From: Argentina anserina
Lineage: Eukaryota; Streptophyta; Magnoliopsida; Rosales; Rosaceae
Length of the DNA: 64,000 nucleotides
Assembly: GCF_933775445.1 (NCBI RefSeq)
Contig: NC_065874.1
Coordinates: 5,537,001 to 5,601,000, forward strand
Direction: 5' to 3'
The notes under the pieces are model-generated. The model made no database searches. It was not told the origin of the DNA and saw only the letters and a list, made by a program, of their open reading frames with translations. Of this stretch, positions 1-9,962 are shown in pieces; the stretch's first letter is position 1; every line of letters begins with the position of its first letter. A program made the position numbers and the translations under genes.

Positions 1-105
1 AACATAACCCAATAGTAAACGAATTCGTGGGACTTTGCAAGTATTGAGTTTGTTTCCTAGCGGAACATCATTTAGATTCTTAATATACTAGCCTCATAAC
101 ATACT
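1..105. repeat. Block duplicated at 7812-7905
   Basis: The first about 100 bases match 7812-7905 closely: both run from AACATAACCCA through a TAGTAAAC..ATTCGTG core to TTTGTTTCCTAGC and TTTAGATTCT. At 7812 the block lies between a frameshifted small membrane-protein gene (minus) and an F-box gene (plus). A weaker match around AAACTACAAGTAC (near 408 and 7943) suggests that the duplication extended further. I infer a degraded copy of the same gene pair starting left of the window. No coding sequence is visible in bases 1-660. Confidence 0.6.
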
Positions 106-659
106 TTGTGTGTGCTATATTTAGTTCTTTTTGTTCTAACAGAAATTGTAAAAAAAAAACATGATAGTTATGTTTCTCCTTCTATTTTTTCTTTTCACTT
201 TTATATTTTTCAAATTACAATTATATTCTTCAAACTATAGTCAGATAGATTTTAGAGTTTAATAAACCCCAGATAATTTGTGTAGTTCAAAAATTTAACC
301 AGTTAACATGTCGACTCTCCTTCTTATTTTATTAATAGAAGATATATGAGAGCTTTTGCTCATAGCCTCATACAAATATAAGTTAGAGAAAATTAACATC
401 TTGCAAACTACAAGTACTGCTCGGATTTGTTAGTATTTTGATTTAAATCAGGACGTGAGGTTTATATCTAAATATCACTTTTTCATTTCTCCTTGTGCTT
501 GCTCTTGTTTTAATGGGAGTATTCTACTTTGTATTAAGTGATTTAGGTTTGTGTTCATTTCAACTTCGATGACTTCCAAGTGTGGTGTGAATTAGGGATC
601 TGAGAATTAACACAGAGTGTGTGTTAATCCTCCCTAACATAAGCTTACTTATGTGCATC

Positions 660-835
660 ATATAGTTATTCTCTAAATATCAATGTTTTAAAAAAAAAGT
701 GCCTAAGACTCTATGCGTAAAAGGTGCAAGGCGCAAACGAAAAGGCCTTAGCCTTAGTTGCCTAGGAGTAGAGACGCCAAAGGCGTAGCTAGGCGCGTTT
801 TGAGGCGTGAAAGACCAACATCTCAAATTTATTTA
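660..835. repeat. Degenerate GCCTAGGCG-type dispersed repeat
   Basis: An A-run is followed by repeated short motifs (AAGGCGCAA, GCCTTAG, GCCTAGG, AGGCGTAG, AGGCGCG, GAGGCGTG). This looks like the degenerate AGGCGC-rich interspersed repeat common in plant genomes. No target duplication or terminal repeat could be fixed, and the element class is unknown. Confidence 0.35.
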
Positions 836-925
836 TTTATTTATTTATGAATAGAAAATATATTTTTTTTAAAGAAGACAAACTTTTTTTAGAAAATATA
901 TAATTTGGAGGTGATGGTGGTGCTA

Positions 926-1738
926 CTTTGGATGATGATTTTGGATTGTGATATTGATGACGATTTTAAATCTTGAAGTTAGTTCACCATTGTTCTTGTT
1001 TTTTTTCATATTTGAATATTAGTTAGTACTTTGATATTTGAATTTATGTTATGCAAGGTGATTTTAGATGAATTGTAATTTTGGATGATGATTTTGGATT
1101 GTGATATTCTAATTGATGATAATGACGATTTTGAAGCTTGAAGTTGATTAGTTCAAACACTATTCTTATTTTTTAATTATATATTTAAAGACTAGTTAGT
1201 ATATTGATATATGAATTTATGTTATGCAAGGTGATTTTGGATGAATTACAATTTTGGATGATGATTGTGGATTGTGACATTCTAATTGATGATGATGACG
1301 ATTTTGAATCTTAAAGTTGGTTCAAACACCATTCATTTTTTTATTTGAAAACTAATTAGTACTTTGATATTCGAATATTATGTTATGTAAGGTGATTTTG
1401 GATGAATTGCAATTTTGAATGATGATTTTGGATTGTGATATTTAAATTGATGATAATGACGATTTTGAAGCTTGAAGTTAGTTTAAACACTGTTTTTGTT
1501 TTTAAAATTATATATTTAAAGACTAGTTAGTATTTTGATATTCGGATATTATGTTATGCAAAGTGATTTTGGATGAATTTCAATTTTAGATGATGATTTC
1601 GGATAATGATATTCTAATTGATGATGACGGCGATTTTGAAGCTTGAAGTTAGTTCAAACATTATTCTTGTTATATATATATATATATATTTGCAGACTAG
1701 TTAGTACTTTAATATATAAATTTATATTTAGACTAGTT
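926..1738. repeat. Five-unit tandem repeat, about 153-173 bp per unit
   Basis: The anchor GATGATGATTTTGGATTGTG recurs with variation near 931, 1085, 1257, 1420 and 1589. Each unit continues with ATTCTAATTGATGATGATGACGATTTTGAA, a T-rich stretch, GACTAGTTAGTA and TTATGTTATGCAAGGTGATTTTGGATGAATT. Units differ by substitutions and small indels, and the last one gains a TA microsatellite (1672-1689). No long open frame runs through it. The unit length is in the range of plant satellites, but only five copies are present. Confidence 0.85.
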
Positions 1739-1911
1739 AGTACTAAGAGGTTTTCTTTAGTGATGGTATATGTAAAATTACTAGAAAAGTAGAGAAACAA
1801 AATTACCACACTTACCCATGCTTAGTCCTCTCACAACTCCTCATGGTTTGTTCATTAATCTAGCCTATTAGCAGACTCGTAGTCCATATCACACCCTCAG
1901 GGTTGGCTTCA

Positions 1912-2148
1912 TTAGTGTGAAAATCTCTTGGAGTTAAGCATCAACAATATCAACTCCTTCAACTTGTCATTTAGGCCCTCCTTGATAGCTGCAACACTGG
2001 CCAGAGCTTCGGCGGGGTTGTACGGTGTGATATCTCCATCCTCGGGGTTACACAGATGCAACATTGTCTCTGATTGTAGTAGGGCTTTGAGAGCCTTTAC
2101 AAGGTTGTAAATTCTCACTCTTAGGTTATTTTTTATCAGAGAATCCAT
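1912..2148 (-). pseudogene. Truncated member of a small unrecognised membrane-protein family
   Basis: From ATG 2148 the frame encodes about 78 residues. They match the N-terminal half of the proteins at 7290-7720 and 9944-10578: a Met-Asp-Ser start, a basic helix (LRVRIYNLVKALKALLQSE), a Cys-containing link and a helix ending LKELILLMLN. In the relatives this helix is followed by a charged segment and a transmembrane helix. Here the frame ends after LNSKRFSH, so the membrane part is missing. I call it a 3'-truncated copy. Three codons upstream of the chosen Met are also open. Function is unknown. Confidence 0.5.
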
Positions 2149-2871
2149 GAAAAACAATGGATGTAAGCAACGGGAAAAACTAAAGAATCAATATGTATTT
2201 CATGTAAACAATCAACTTGAACCAACAATGCACTATCATAGTTCATATCTCTCTCTGTTTTTTCTCATGGACAAATAATCTGGAAGAGTATATACAGTAT
2301 ATGAAAAAAAACTTGAAGTAAAACTGCACGATCATACAATTAGACCATCAATTTTGTACTTATATTGAACAAAAGGCTTTTCACTCCAAATACATTTCGA
2401 CTATGATACAAAGTAAAGTTTATTACTTAGTAACTCTGACAAAGAAAGAGTGAGAGATTTATAGTTCATGCTCATTTGCCTGGACATACAAAACGCACAT
2501 AAAATTTCAAAAAAAAAAAAAGGAAAAGGAAAAGTCCATGGATCCATGTAAAAATAATCTCAAAGAGTAAATACAGAATATGAAAATTAGCTTGAAGCAA
2601 AAGCTCCAAAACTCAAGTATCATACGAGACATATATCATTTTTGAACTAAAATTGCAACAACTTGATAAATATTATTCAAATTGAATCTTGATGGATGCA
2701 AATTATACAAGAAAATGAAGCTAAATTTTAGAAGAGCTATAGTTAGTACATTCGTACCAAAATTTATGCAGAGACTAGTTTCTTGATCAAATCTCCTGAA
2801 ATTGTTCACCAAAAATCCAAAAGAAGAAGAATTAGATTAGAAATCCAAGCAAGTGCAGATTCATACAAAAC

Positions 2872-2873
<2 letters not shown>
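2149..2873. other. Intergenic, no gene seen
   Basis: AT-rich sequence upstream of the truncated minus-strand gene. Apart from A-runs (2508-2520) I see no supported feature. Confidence 0.5.

Positions 2874-2918
<45 letters not shown>
2874..2918. repeat. (AG)n microsatellite
   Basis: About 22 uninterrupted AG dinucleotides. Predicted peptides across it are low-complexity Leu-Ser and are not treated as genes. Confidence 0.97.
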
Positions 2919-2921
<3 letters not shown>

Positions 2922-3845
2922 ATACGTATTGAGTGTCATAGTGAGAGTGTGAGGAGGCGAAATAGAGAATTTTCGGTTTTATAGGGGAATCAGAAGCTGA
3001 CAAAATTAGTCCATTGCTTATGTCTATGACCTTGCTGCCCTTTTTGTCCCATTTGTTTTTGGGTAACACCGTCTATTTCACTATTAATGACACATTTACT
3101 TACCCAGAATAGAATTAATCTAGAATAAGAATCAGAAGGAATTTGAGTCGAAATGGAATAATACGGAGAAATGAGAATGAAATTGATTACGATTGTTGTT
3201 GTTTACTTATGATAAGAAATCATAATTAAATTTAAGTTAATTACCAAAATTGTTTTTTTACTAATCGGATAAAACTCCATCTCATCAGTATTTTCTTTAT
3301 TTTCCAGTGTCACATTATAATCATTTTGTGTACTTTATGAACATTGAGACATTGATGAAGAGCTTCACTTATAACTAATGGAATACCCTAGCTATCTTTT
3401 CAATTTACTTAGATCGCTTCAAGTATTATTGTTTTCATACATAGGATTAGAAGCAGTTTCAGTTTTTGAAGTTCAACAACACTTGCTATCAAATACTTTG
3501 ACAATGTCTAAATGGCGTTTGCGTTCATCATATGCTAGCAAATGAGAACTTCCCAATATGATTCTGGTTCTAATTGCACCGAGGATATGAGTTTGTTTAA
3601 TTACTTGCAAGTTGCAACATGAATAGGATATAAATGTTGGTACATATATTAAGGTATCAGTCAAAAAATGCTCCACTAATCAAGTTTCAGGGAAGAGAAT
3701 GAGATGGGTGCCGAGACCATTAGACTCTAGGGTTGGGTTTTCATGAGGATATTTTTAGAAGAAATTTTCATTTCCTCTCATTCCGACATTCCCCTTAGTA
3801 TTACAAATTTGGAGCTTTTTTAGAATTCATTCTGGGTTTTGATGG

Positions 3846-4237
3846 TGTAATAACCCTAGATTTTTAAAACAATATGTCAATTGATTTGAATTCTATTAAG
3901 TTTTGGGAATTTCAAATAAAATGAAACTTATTGTTTACGATGCTTTGAAACGAAAAACGGAAACGTTTTCGGAACGTTTATTAAGAAAAACGTTACGTTT
4001 CCGAACGAAATTATCGACTTTTATTCCGTCGCTCGGTTGCGAAAACTTTCTTCACGAAAGTTGTAGAGCTCGTCAATACGAGTTCGTGGATATGTGACGC
4101 GTTCGAATCAGACGACGTACGTAAAAGTTATTAACGACGGAAGTTAGTTTCCGATTTTGGGAGGGGGTATATAAGGAATGGTTTAGAGCTAGGGTTCCCA
4201 TAATTGGAAACCCCCTCTTCAGCCCGCCTCCCTCTTC

Positions 4238-4283
<46 letters not shown>

Positions 4284-6704
4284 CGACCTTCACTCTCTCT
4301 CCTCGATCTCCGGCCTCCAGCTCCCCGTGGCCTGCACCGCCCCGCCTATCGACGTCGCAAGGACCTAGGCAGTCACCCTCCAGCCTGCCAGCACTTGGTT
4401 CGCCCCCGTGAGGACCCCCGACGTCGCCACAGTCGCTGCAAGCCGCAGCGCCGATCCACCTCGCCACCACCGAGCTCGAGACGAGCTTCCCACCATCGAT
4501 TGAGGTGAGATAGATGCTAGGAATGATTATGTGATTGTTGTGGTGATTTGTTGGTGTGTTTGGAGTGAGATCGGAGGAGGAAGAAGGGGAGGATCACCGC
4601 CGCCTAGAGGCGGCGCGTGTTAGAGTGTGGAGTAGCCTAGGGGCGGCGTGAGCCCGTGAGAAGGGCGGAGGTAGAAGGAGGATGATTTTGGGCCGGCGGT
4701 GGCGTCACACGCGCCGTGGGTGGCTTCGGCAAGTGAGCCCCACGCGCCGCCTGCCGGCGGGTGGCGCGTGTGGCCCACGCGCCGCCACGTGCGGTGGTGT
4801 GACATTGTTATCCGATAGGGGTATTTTGGTAATTTACTGTGTATGGTAAATGTAAATGTAAATTTTATTTACGTATGGTAAATGTAATTAAGTTTTACCT
4901 ACGGTAAATGTAATTATAAATTACTTTCAGTAAATGTAAAAAGTAATTTGTAAAAGGGTAATTTAGTAAATTTTATTTACTGAGTTTGTATTTACATTTA
5001 AATCGTACGTATACGTACAAAAATACGTATTAATATTTTTACGTACAGAAATACGTATTAATATTTATACGTACAGAAATACGTATTAATATTTATACGT
5101 ACATAAATACGTATATAATATTTATACGTACAGAAATACGTATATAATATTTATACGTACAGAAATACGTATTAATTGAGTATTGTACAGTAACCGTGAA
5201 TAGTGAATAGTGAACAGTAACTTCGTATAAACCAAAATTGCTGAACAGTAACCGTTTATTACTGTTTTGGCATTTAAAGGTTTACGAAACGATTCTAAAT
5301 TCTTTTCTTATTCTTTTAAGGTGATCGTTAAATCGAGGAAAGGAATTAGCATCGGGAATTGTGGAATTACGCTCAAGTCAATAAGGTGAGTAAAATCTCA
5401 CTGAATTACGAATCTACCCTCGTGGTGATTCAACATTTTTGCAAGTGTGTTTATCAAATGAATTACAACATGTATATAATTTAGTGGACTACATATATAC
5501 AGTATAATGGTAATAAGTACATATATATATATAGTTCATTAAATTACGTACTGTTATTAATTCATTAACAATAGTCATTTTCGGTGACGGAAAATTGTGC
5601 ATGAGTATGTGATTTAAATGGTACAATATGATGTGAGAATATTGTACGTAATTCTTCAGGTGTTTATGAAATATGACATGTATAGGATATAGTGGACTAT
5701 GTATATATTGTATAAATGGTAAATAAATACGAATATATATAGTTTGCTATATAATATACTGTTATGATTTTTATTGTGGTGATATGGTGAAAGTTTTAAA
5801 ACGTACAATATGATGAGTGATTATTGTACGTGATTTTAACATTGAGATTGTTAAAATGTTGATTTGTCTTCGGACGTGATTTGGTACAATATGATGTGAG
5901 ATTATTGTACGTGTTTGGCAAGTCGGAACCTAGCCTTTGGCCGGGCGAAAGTTACGATACAGTTAGAGCTCTAGTCTGTCTGCCTTAGTACTGCATGTGA
6001 GGTAACGGGTGTTTATCTGCTCATGGGTACTCAGTATTTTGGATGTTGGGTAGCGGGTGGCTATCCAATATCAACGGTGTATTACGAGAGGGGTAACAGA
6101 TGTGTACCAGCGTTCTTGGTACCCGTATTATAAATGCTTTGGGTAACCAGAAGGGTTACTTAATTTCCTCATGAGCGTTTTGTTTCACATTTCTTTGGGT
6201 CAACCAGATGGGCTGACCATTGACTCATGAGGGCATTTATATTTGTTGTTTTGTGATCATTCGTATATTTTGATATGCGAATTATATTTTTGATTTTACT
6301 CATACGAGCTATAAGCTTACCGGGTTTGTGTTTACAATCCCGGTGCACCAATTCGATGGTGTAGGGGATAATTCCGCAGGTGCTGATTAGTGGAGGTTGA
6401 GTGACGACTACAGAGGCTCGAAGTCGTTCGGATCCTACTTGTGGTGAGATTTTAGCATGGATTCGTGTGTGAGGATTTGTGTATTTTCATTTGTGAGATT
6501 TGTGAGTGACTTGTGAGGATTATTACATTTCCATTTTGTGTATGGATTATAATTTGGGTTGTAATAATTGGTTGTCTGAGTTGTATTGAGAACTCAGAAT
6601 TGATCCGCTGTTACACTTTAATGATTTCGATTTATTTGAGATTATTTGTGTTTAACGACTTTAGAATTTTGAGTTTTTAGGCTCGAAATTTTGGGGTCGT
6701 TACA
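3846..6704 (+). repeat. Solo LTR of the Ty3/gypsy family, TSD GATGG
   Basis: It begins TGTAATAACCCTA and ends GGTCGTTACA. GATGG lies on both sides (3841-3845 and 6705-6709), so it formed by LTR-LTR recombination after a full insertion. It contains a TATA box (TATATAA, 4169-4175), a CT-rich leader (about 4242-4280), a GC-rich island (about 4600-4800) and six TACGTA units. Its GC-rich part resembles the element 2 LTRs, and its 3' half resembles the solo LTR at 59401. The small open frames inside are LTR sequence, not genes. Confidence 0.93.
5012..5172. repeat. TACGTA hairpin array, 6 units
   Basis: Six units of about 28-29 bp within the solo LTR. Each has the form TACGTAC-AGAAA-TACGTA followed by an AT-rich spacer. 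Confidence 0.9.
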
Positions 6705-6812
6705 GATGGTGAGTCCCACCATAAATTCCATTCCCCTTGACAAGTAAACGCTGGAATGGAATTGATTCCGGGGGGAATACAACTCTATTTTAGGTAAGTA
6801 AACAGACAGTAA

Positions 6813-6982
6813 ACTTTACCGCGTCGCGGAAACATAACGTTTTTTCAATTTAAATTTCCGAATACAGTTCCGTTTTCGATTTGACATCATTGTGAAGCGA
6901 AAAATGAGATTTATTAAATTTTTCAAGTTTAATAATTTATAAGAATTCATACAATTTGAACCCGAAAAATCGGGTTATTACA
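6813..6982 (-). repeat. Antisense 5'-end fragment of a related LTR
   Basis: Read on the minus strand from 6982, it starts TGTAATAACCCGATTTTTCGG. It continues with a GAATTCTTATAAA-like stretch, AAAACGGAA and AACGTTATGTTTCCGC, in the same order as the first about 170 bp of the LTR at 62727. It is broken off next to the right end of the TIR element. It is a diverged fragment in the opposite orientation to every other LTR here. Confidence 0.6.
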
Positions 6983-7289
6983 TACAGATGGCAAGGATCT
7001 AAACACATTGATACTGATGGAAAGACAAGCTAAAACTATCTATACATACACATGCTTGATTCTCAATACATAACTGCTCAAAGCCTCAAATAAACGCGAC
7101 GTATCTGTTTGTTGTCAGGATAGGGTACAAGTGAGGATCAAGGAAAAACAAATGCTGGTGAACACATTCTTCCACATCCAGCAACAAAGACAAATTTGTA
7201 AATTGCAAACTAAATGCAATGTTCTAATTTTCCATTACCTAGTTCTGATTGTAGCATCATTATTTCATGTATCGGAAATTGACATAAAA
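6983..7289. other. Intergenic, downstream flank of the frameshifted small gene
   Basis: No coding or repeat feature is supported. It probably holds the 3' region of the minus-strand gene that follows. Confidence 0.4.
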
Positions 7290-7720
7290 TCAACCTAGAG
7301 TAAAGTAGTGCCCAAAATGTCTTTTACACATAGTAATTATTACGCACATACCCAAATAGACGCCCGGAAATTTCACGGCCATCACCATCACAAGGAGGAA
7401 CGTGCTGATGACGATGCACGTGTCACAGAAGGACGTCATCGCTTGACCACATCGGCCTAACAGCCCATCTTCTTCCTCCCTCTTTGCCCGTTCTTTCTCA
7501 GATGTCGGTTCGCCTCCTTCGGCTTTAAGCATCAATGATGTGAGGTCCAAGTTCTTATAAAGCCCCTCCTTTGCTTTTGCGACGTCGGTCAGATCTCCGG
7601 CCGGTTCGGACCTTGGGCCATACACAGAGTCAATCTTCTCTCGGATTCCTGAAGCGCCTTCAGAGCCTCAAGAACGTGCGCAATTCTCGCTTTCAGTATT
7701 GCCGTGGTTGAAGAATCCAT
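7290..7720 (-). pseudogene. Frameshifted member of the small unrecognised membrane-protein family
   Basis: From ATG 7720 the frame gives a Met-Asp-Ser-Ser start, a helix with ARIAHVLEALKALQESE and a Cys, then hits a stop near 7590. The relative at 9944-10578 continues in the frame that is open from 7625 down to 7290. That second frame carries the next helix (DLTSLMLKAE), the charged stretch SEKERAKREEE and a hydrophobic helix (TSFCDTCIVISTFLLVMVMA). The frame change lies around 7590-7625. After GVYLG a GTATGT donor sits where the relative has its intron. The single frame change argues for a recent pseudogene. A sequencing error or an unseen intron would explain it too. Confidence 0.55.
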
Positions 7721-7907
7721 GGTGGACACATTGTATGATGGCTGCTTCTGATCACCGAAAAAAAGATCGTATAATAGTTAGAGCATATTTGCACATTTAT
7801 ATAACACTAGTAAACATAACCCATTAGTAAACAAATTCGTGAGACTTTCCAACTCGATCATGAGTTTGTTTCCTAGCCGAACATGATTTTAGATTCTCAA
7901 TTTGCCT

Positions 7908-9431
7908 ATGCTCATACGAATTGAAGTTTTCTGCGAATTAAAACTACAAGTACCATTAGGATTTGGATATGTTCCACGTATAGTATATGAAAATAAAATA
8001 TATACAGTACCAAGAGATGTCACATATTATATGATGGATATTATTGACCTCACTAAGGCTATTGTCTCTAGTTTCTGGACTAGGGCAAAACATTCAAACA
8101 GATGCGTTCATCGTTTTAAGCCTTTGGCACCGTATCTTCTCTTACTGGTTTCAATCATAGGATGGAAGAAGTATCGCGATCGGATGAGAAAGGCAAACTT
8201 AAATTCCAGAATGATGGATCTACCTGACGACGTCATAGAGAGCATTCTCTTGAGGCTGCCCGCCAAATCAATATGTTGCATGCAATGTGCCTCCAAAGCC
8301 TTCTCAAACATAATCGACAACTCTTTGTTTGCTTCGCTGCATATATCCACAGTACTTAACAATGGTATGAACTCTGCTACTGAAGTACCTCAATTCATGC
8401 TTTTTGATCGATCTAGGCCTATCACCGATGTATATCATATACAGTTGCATCCACTAAAGTACATTGGCAAGTCCAACTTTAAAAAACTCAACTATGGTTT
8501 TCTTGTTTCAAAGATTTTGTCAATTAATCTCTACGATGTAGAATTCGTTTTTCGCAACTTGTTATTCTTTAAGTCGGAAAGCATATTCGGAGGTCCGTCC
8601 TACTTGCTTAATCCTTTCAAGGGAGAAGTTTTGATGATCCCAAATACAGAAACCAATTCAGAATATTACACGCATCTGTCAGATTGGTATGGCATGGGAT
8701 TTGATAGTACAACCAACACTTACAAAATTGTTCATGCTTACAAAGATTCAAAGAATCATCAACCAGTACTGGCGGCCGAGGTCTATGTTTTGCGACCAAG
8801 ATCATCATGCTTATGGAGAGTAATACAATCAGTTCCCTCTTGTGATTTGAGCAGAAAATGTGTGTGCGCATATGGAGATATGCATTGGTTGGTTGAGAAA
8901 GGAAGTCACAGGGACATCGGAGGTGGAAGAAGTCATATAATTTCTTTTGATTTCAAGAAAGAGGAGTTCTGTTGGACTCCTCACCCTACCTTACCAGAGA
9001 TGTGTTATAATAAGCTCTCTGTTAGTGACTACTACTTTCTTAATATGAAAGGATCTCTGACCATTGTGGATGTCTCATCGGGAAAGTTTATCGAGATATG
9101 GGTGATGAAAGATTATGGTAAGAAAGAATGGTCACTAGATTACAAAATAAGCATGCAAAAGTTTGTAAAACATCCATGGGATGTTTTTGAATATTACACT
9201 TGCATCGAGTGGGAGAAGGGCATATGTTTCGTACTAGGGGAAATGGGTTGGGATCAGCCTCGTTCTATTGTATACTACATTTTGGATCTACAACACATTT
9301 CTATGAAACGCATGGAAAAATCATGGAGCGGAGAGAAAATTTTTAGTTATAGGGGAAGTTTTATTTCCTTAAAAAATTATGGTGATTTAAACAAACCTAC
9401 AGCACAACGAAATGTATGGAATTTTATTTGA
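7908..9431 (+). CDS. F-box protein with F-box-associated (FBA) domain
   Basis: Proteins of this class are substrate receptors of SCF E3 ubiquitin ligases: the F-box binds SKP1/ASK and the C-terminal domain binds the target. The frame is uninterrupted and apparently intronless. The F-box is plain from residue about 102 (MDLPDDVIESILLRLPAKSI). It is followed by FBA-type signatures: a GMGFDSTTNTYKIVHAY strand, a Trp-rich middle, and LTIVDVSSGKFIEIWVMKDY. From ATG 7908 the protein is 507 aa. From ATG 8211, directly before the F-box, it is 406 aa, the usual size of the family. The upstream 100 codons are open and contain a short hydrophobic stretch (APYLLLLVSIIGW), which is unusual for F-box proteins. 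The family is large and fast-evolving, so the substrate cannot be named. Confidence 0.85.
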   Translation: MLIRIEVFCELKLQVPLGFGYVPRIVYENKIYTVPRDVTYYMMDIIDLTKAIVSSFWTRAKHSNRCVHRFKPLAPYLLLLVSIIGWKKYRDRMRKANLNSRMMDLPDDVIESILLRLPAKSICCMQCASKAFSNIIDNSLFASLHISTVLNNGMNSATEVPQFMLFDRSRPITDVYHIQLHPLKYIGKSNFKKLNYGFLVSKILSINLYDVEFVFRNLLFFKSESIFGGPSYLLNPFKGEVLMIPNTETNSEYYTHLSDWYGMGFDSTTNTYKIVHAYKDSKNHQPVLAAEVYVLRPRSSCLWRVIQSVPSCDLSRKCVCAYGDMHWLVEKGSHRDIGGGRSHIISFDFKKEEFCWTPHPTLPEMCYNKLSVSDYYFLNMKGSLTIVDVSSGKFIEIWVMKDYGKKEWSLDYKISMQKFVKHPWDVFEYYTCIEWEKGICFVLGEMGWDQPRSIVYYILDLQHISMKRMEKSWSGEKIFSYRGSFISLKNYGDLNKPTAQRNVWNFI

Positions 9432-9858
9432 ATACCTTACTTATCCAAAAATATATGTACATTGAAAGATAATAAAATTTCATTGCCTATGTTGAAAGAA
9501 GTTCGCAACGCGAGTTTGCTTTAGTGCTAAAATTCACTTTTAGTGCGTGTTTGTTTATCATATGTAGTACATCAATTCTTCAAAATAGACAAACTTTTAA
9601 TGCTAATGATATTGTTGTCCTGTTTGTGATCCCTTGGTTTATTTGGATTTTTTTGATGCCCTTTTCTGATTGAGAAATTTGAAGGAGAAAGAAATGTATG
9701 AGTATTCAACAGTACCCTAACTTGATAAAAAATTCTTATGCGAACTTTGACACACTAAACATAACTACATAGGCGTTTCAAAAAACCATAACTACATTGG
9801 TAAACGTAACTTTTTTTTTTCACATACAACTACAGACATGCATGCCAGCATGAGGGAA

Positions 9859-9962
9859 GTGAAGAATTACCCTGTTACAAAGAATTTCACCTTCTGTTCA
9901 TGGGCCGAGGTGAAGTAAAGAATTAACCCAGTTACAAAGAATTTCACTTTTTGTTCATGGCC
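9859..9962. repeat. Tandem duplication of about 50 bp at the 3' end of the small membrane-protein gene
   Basis: GTGAAGAATTACCCTGTTAC with its continuation AAAGAATTTCACCTTCTGTTCATGG (from 9859) is repeated with minor changes at about 9911-9962. The right copy contains the last codons and stop of the minus-strand gene, so the left copy is a second version of that coding end. Confidence 0.8.

Larger units (their letters stand above)
3088..6809. mobile_element. Probable non-autonomous TIR DNA transposon, interrupted by a solo LTR
   Basis: The left end at 3088 reads TGACACATTTACTTACCC. The reverse complement of the right end at 6809 reads CTGTCTGTTTACTTACCT. Both are flanked by TAA (3085-3087 and 6810-6812), which fits a 3-bp target duplication of PIF/Harbinger type. 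Without the nested LTR and its duplication the element would be about 860 bp and non-coding, with GGAATGGAATT-type motifs inside both flanks. The TIRs are short and imperfect, so the class is tentative. Confidence 0.4.

Noticed and set aside
3473..3676. 67-residue minus-strand frame
   Set aside because: Inside the putative DNA transposon, no motif and no relative in the window.
4219..4470. Minus-strand open frame with Arg-Glu repeats
   Set aside because: It reads through the CT microsatellite and GC-rich leader of a solo LTR; no codon-level conservation is expected or seen.
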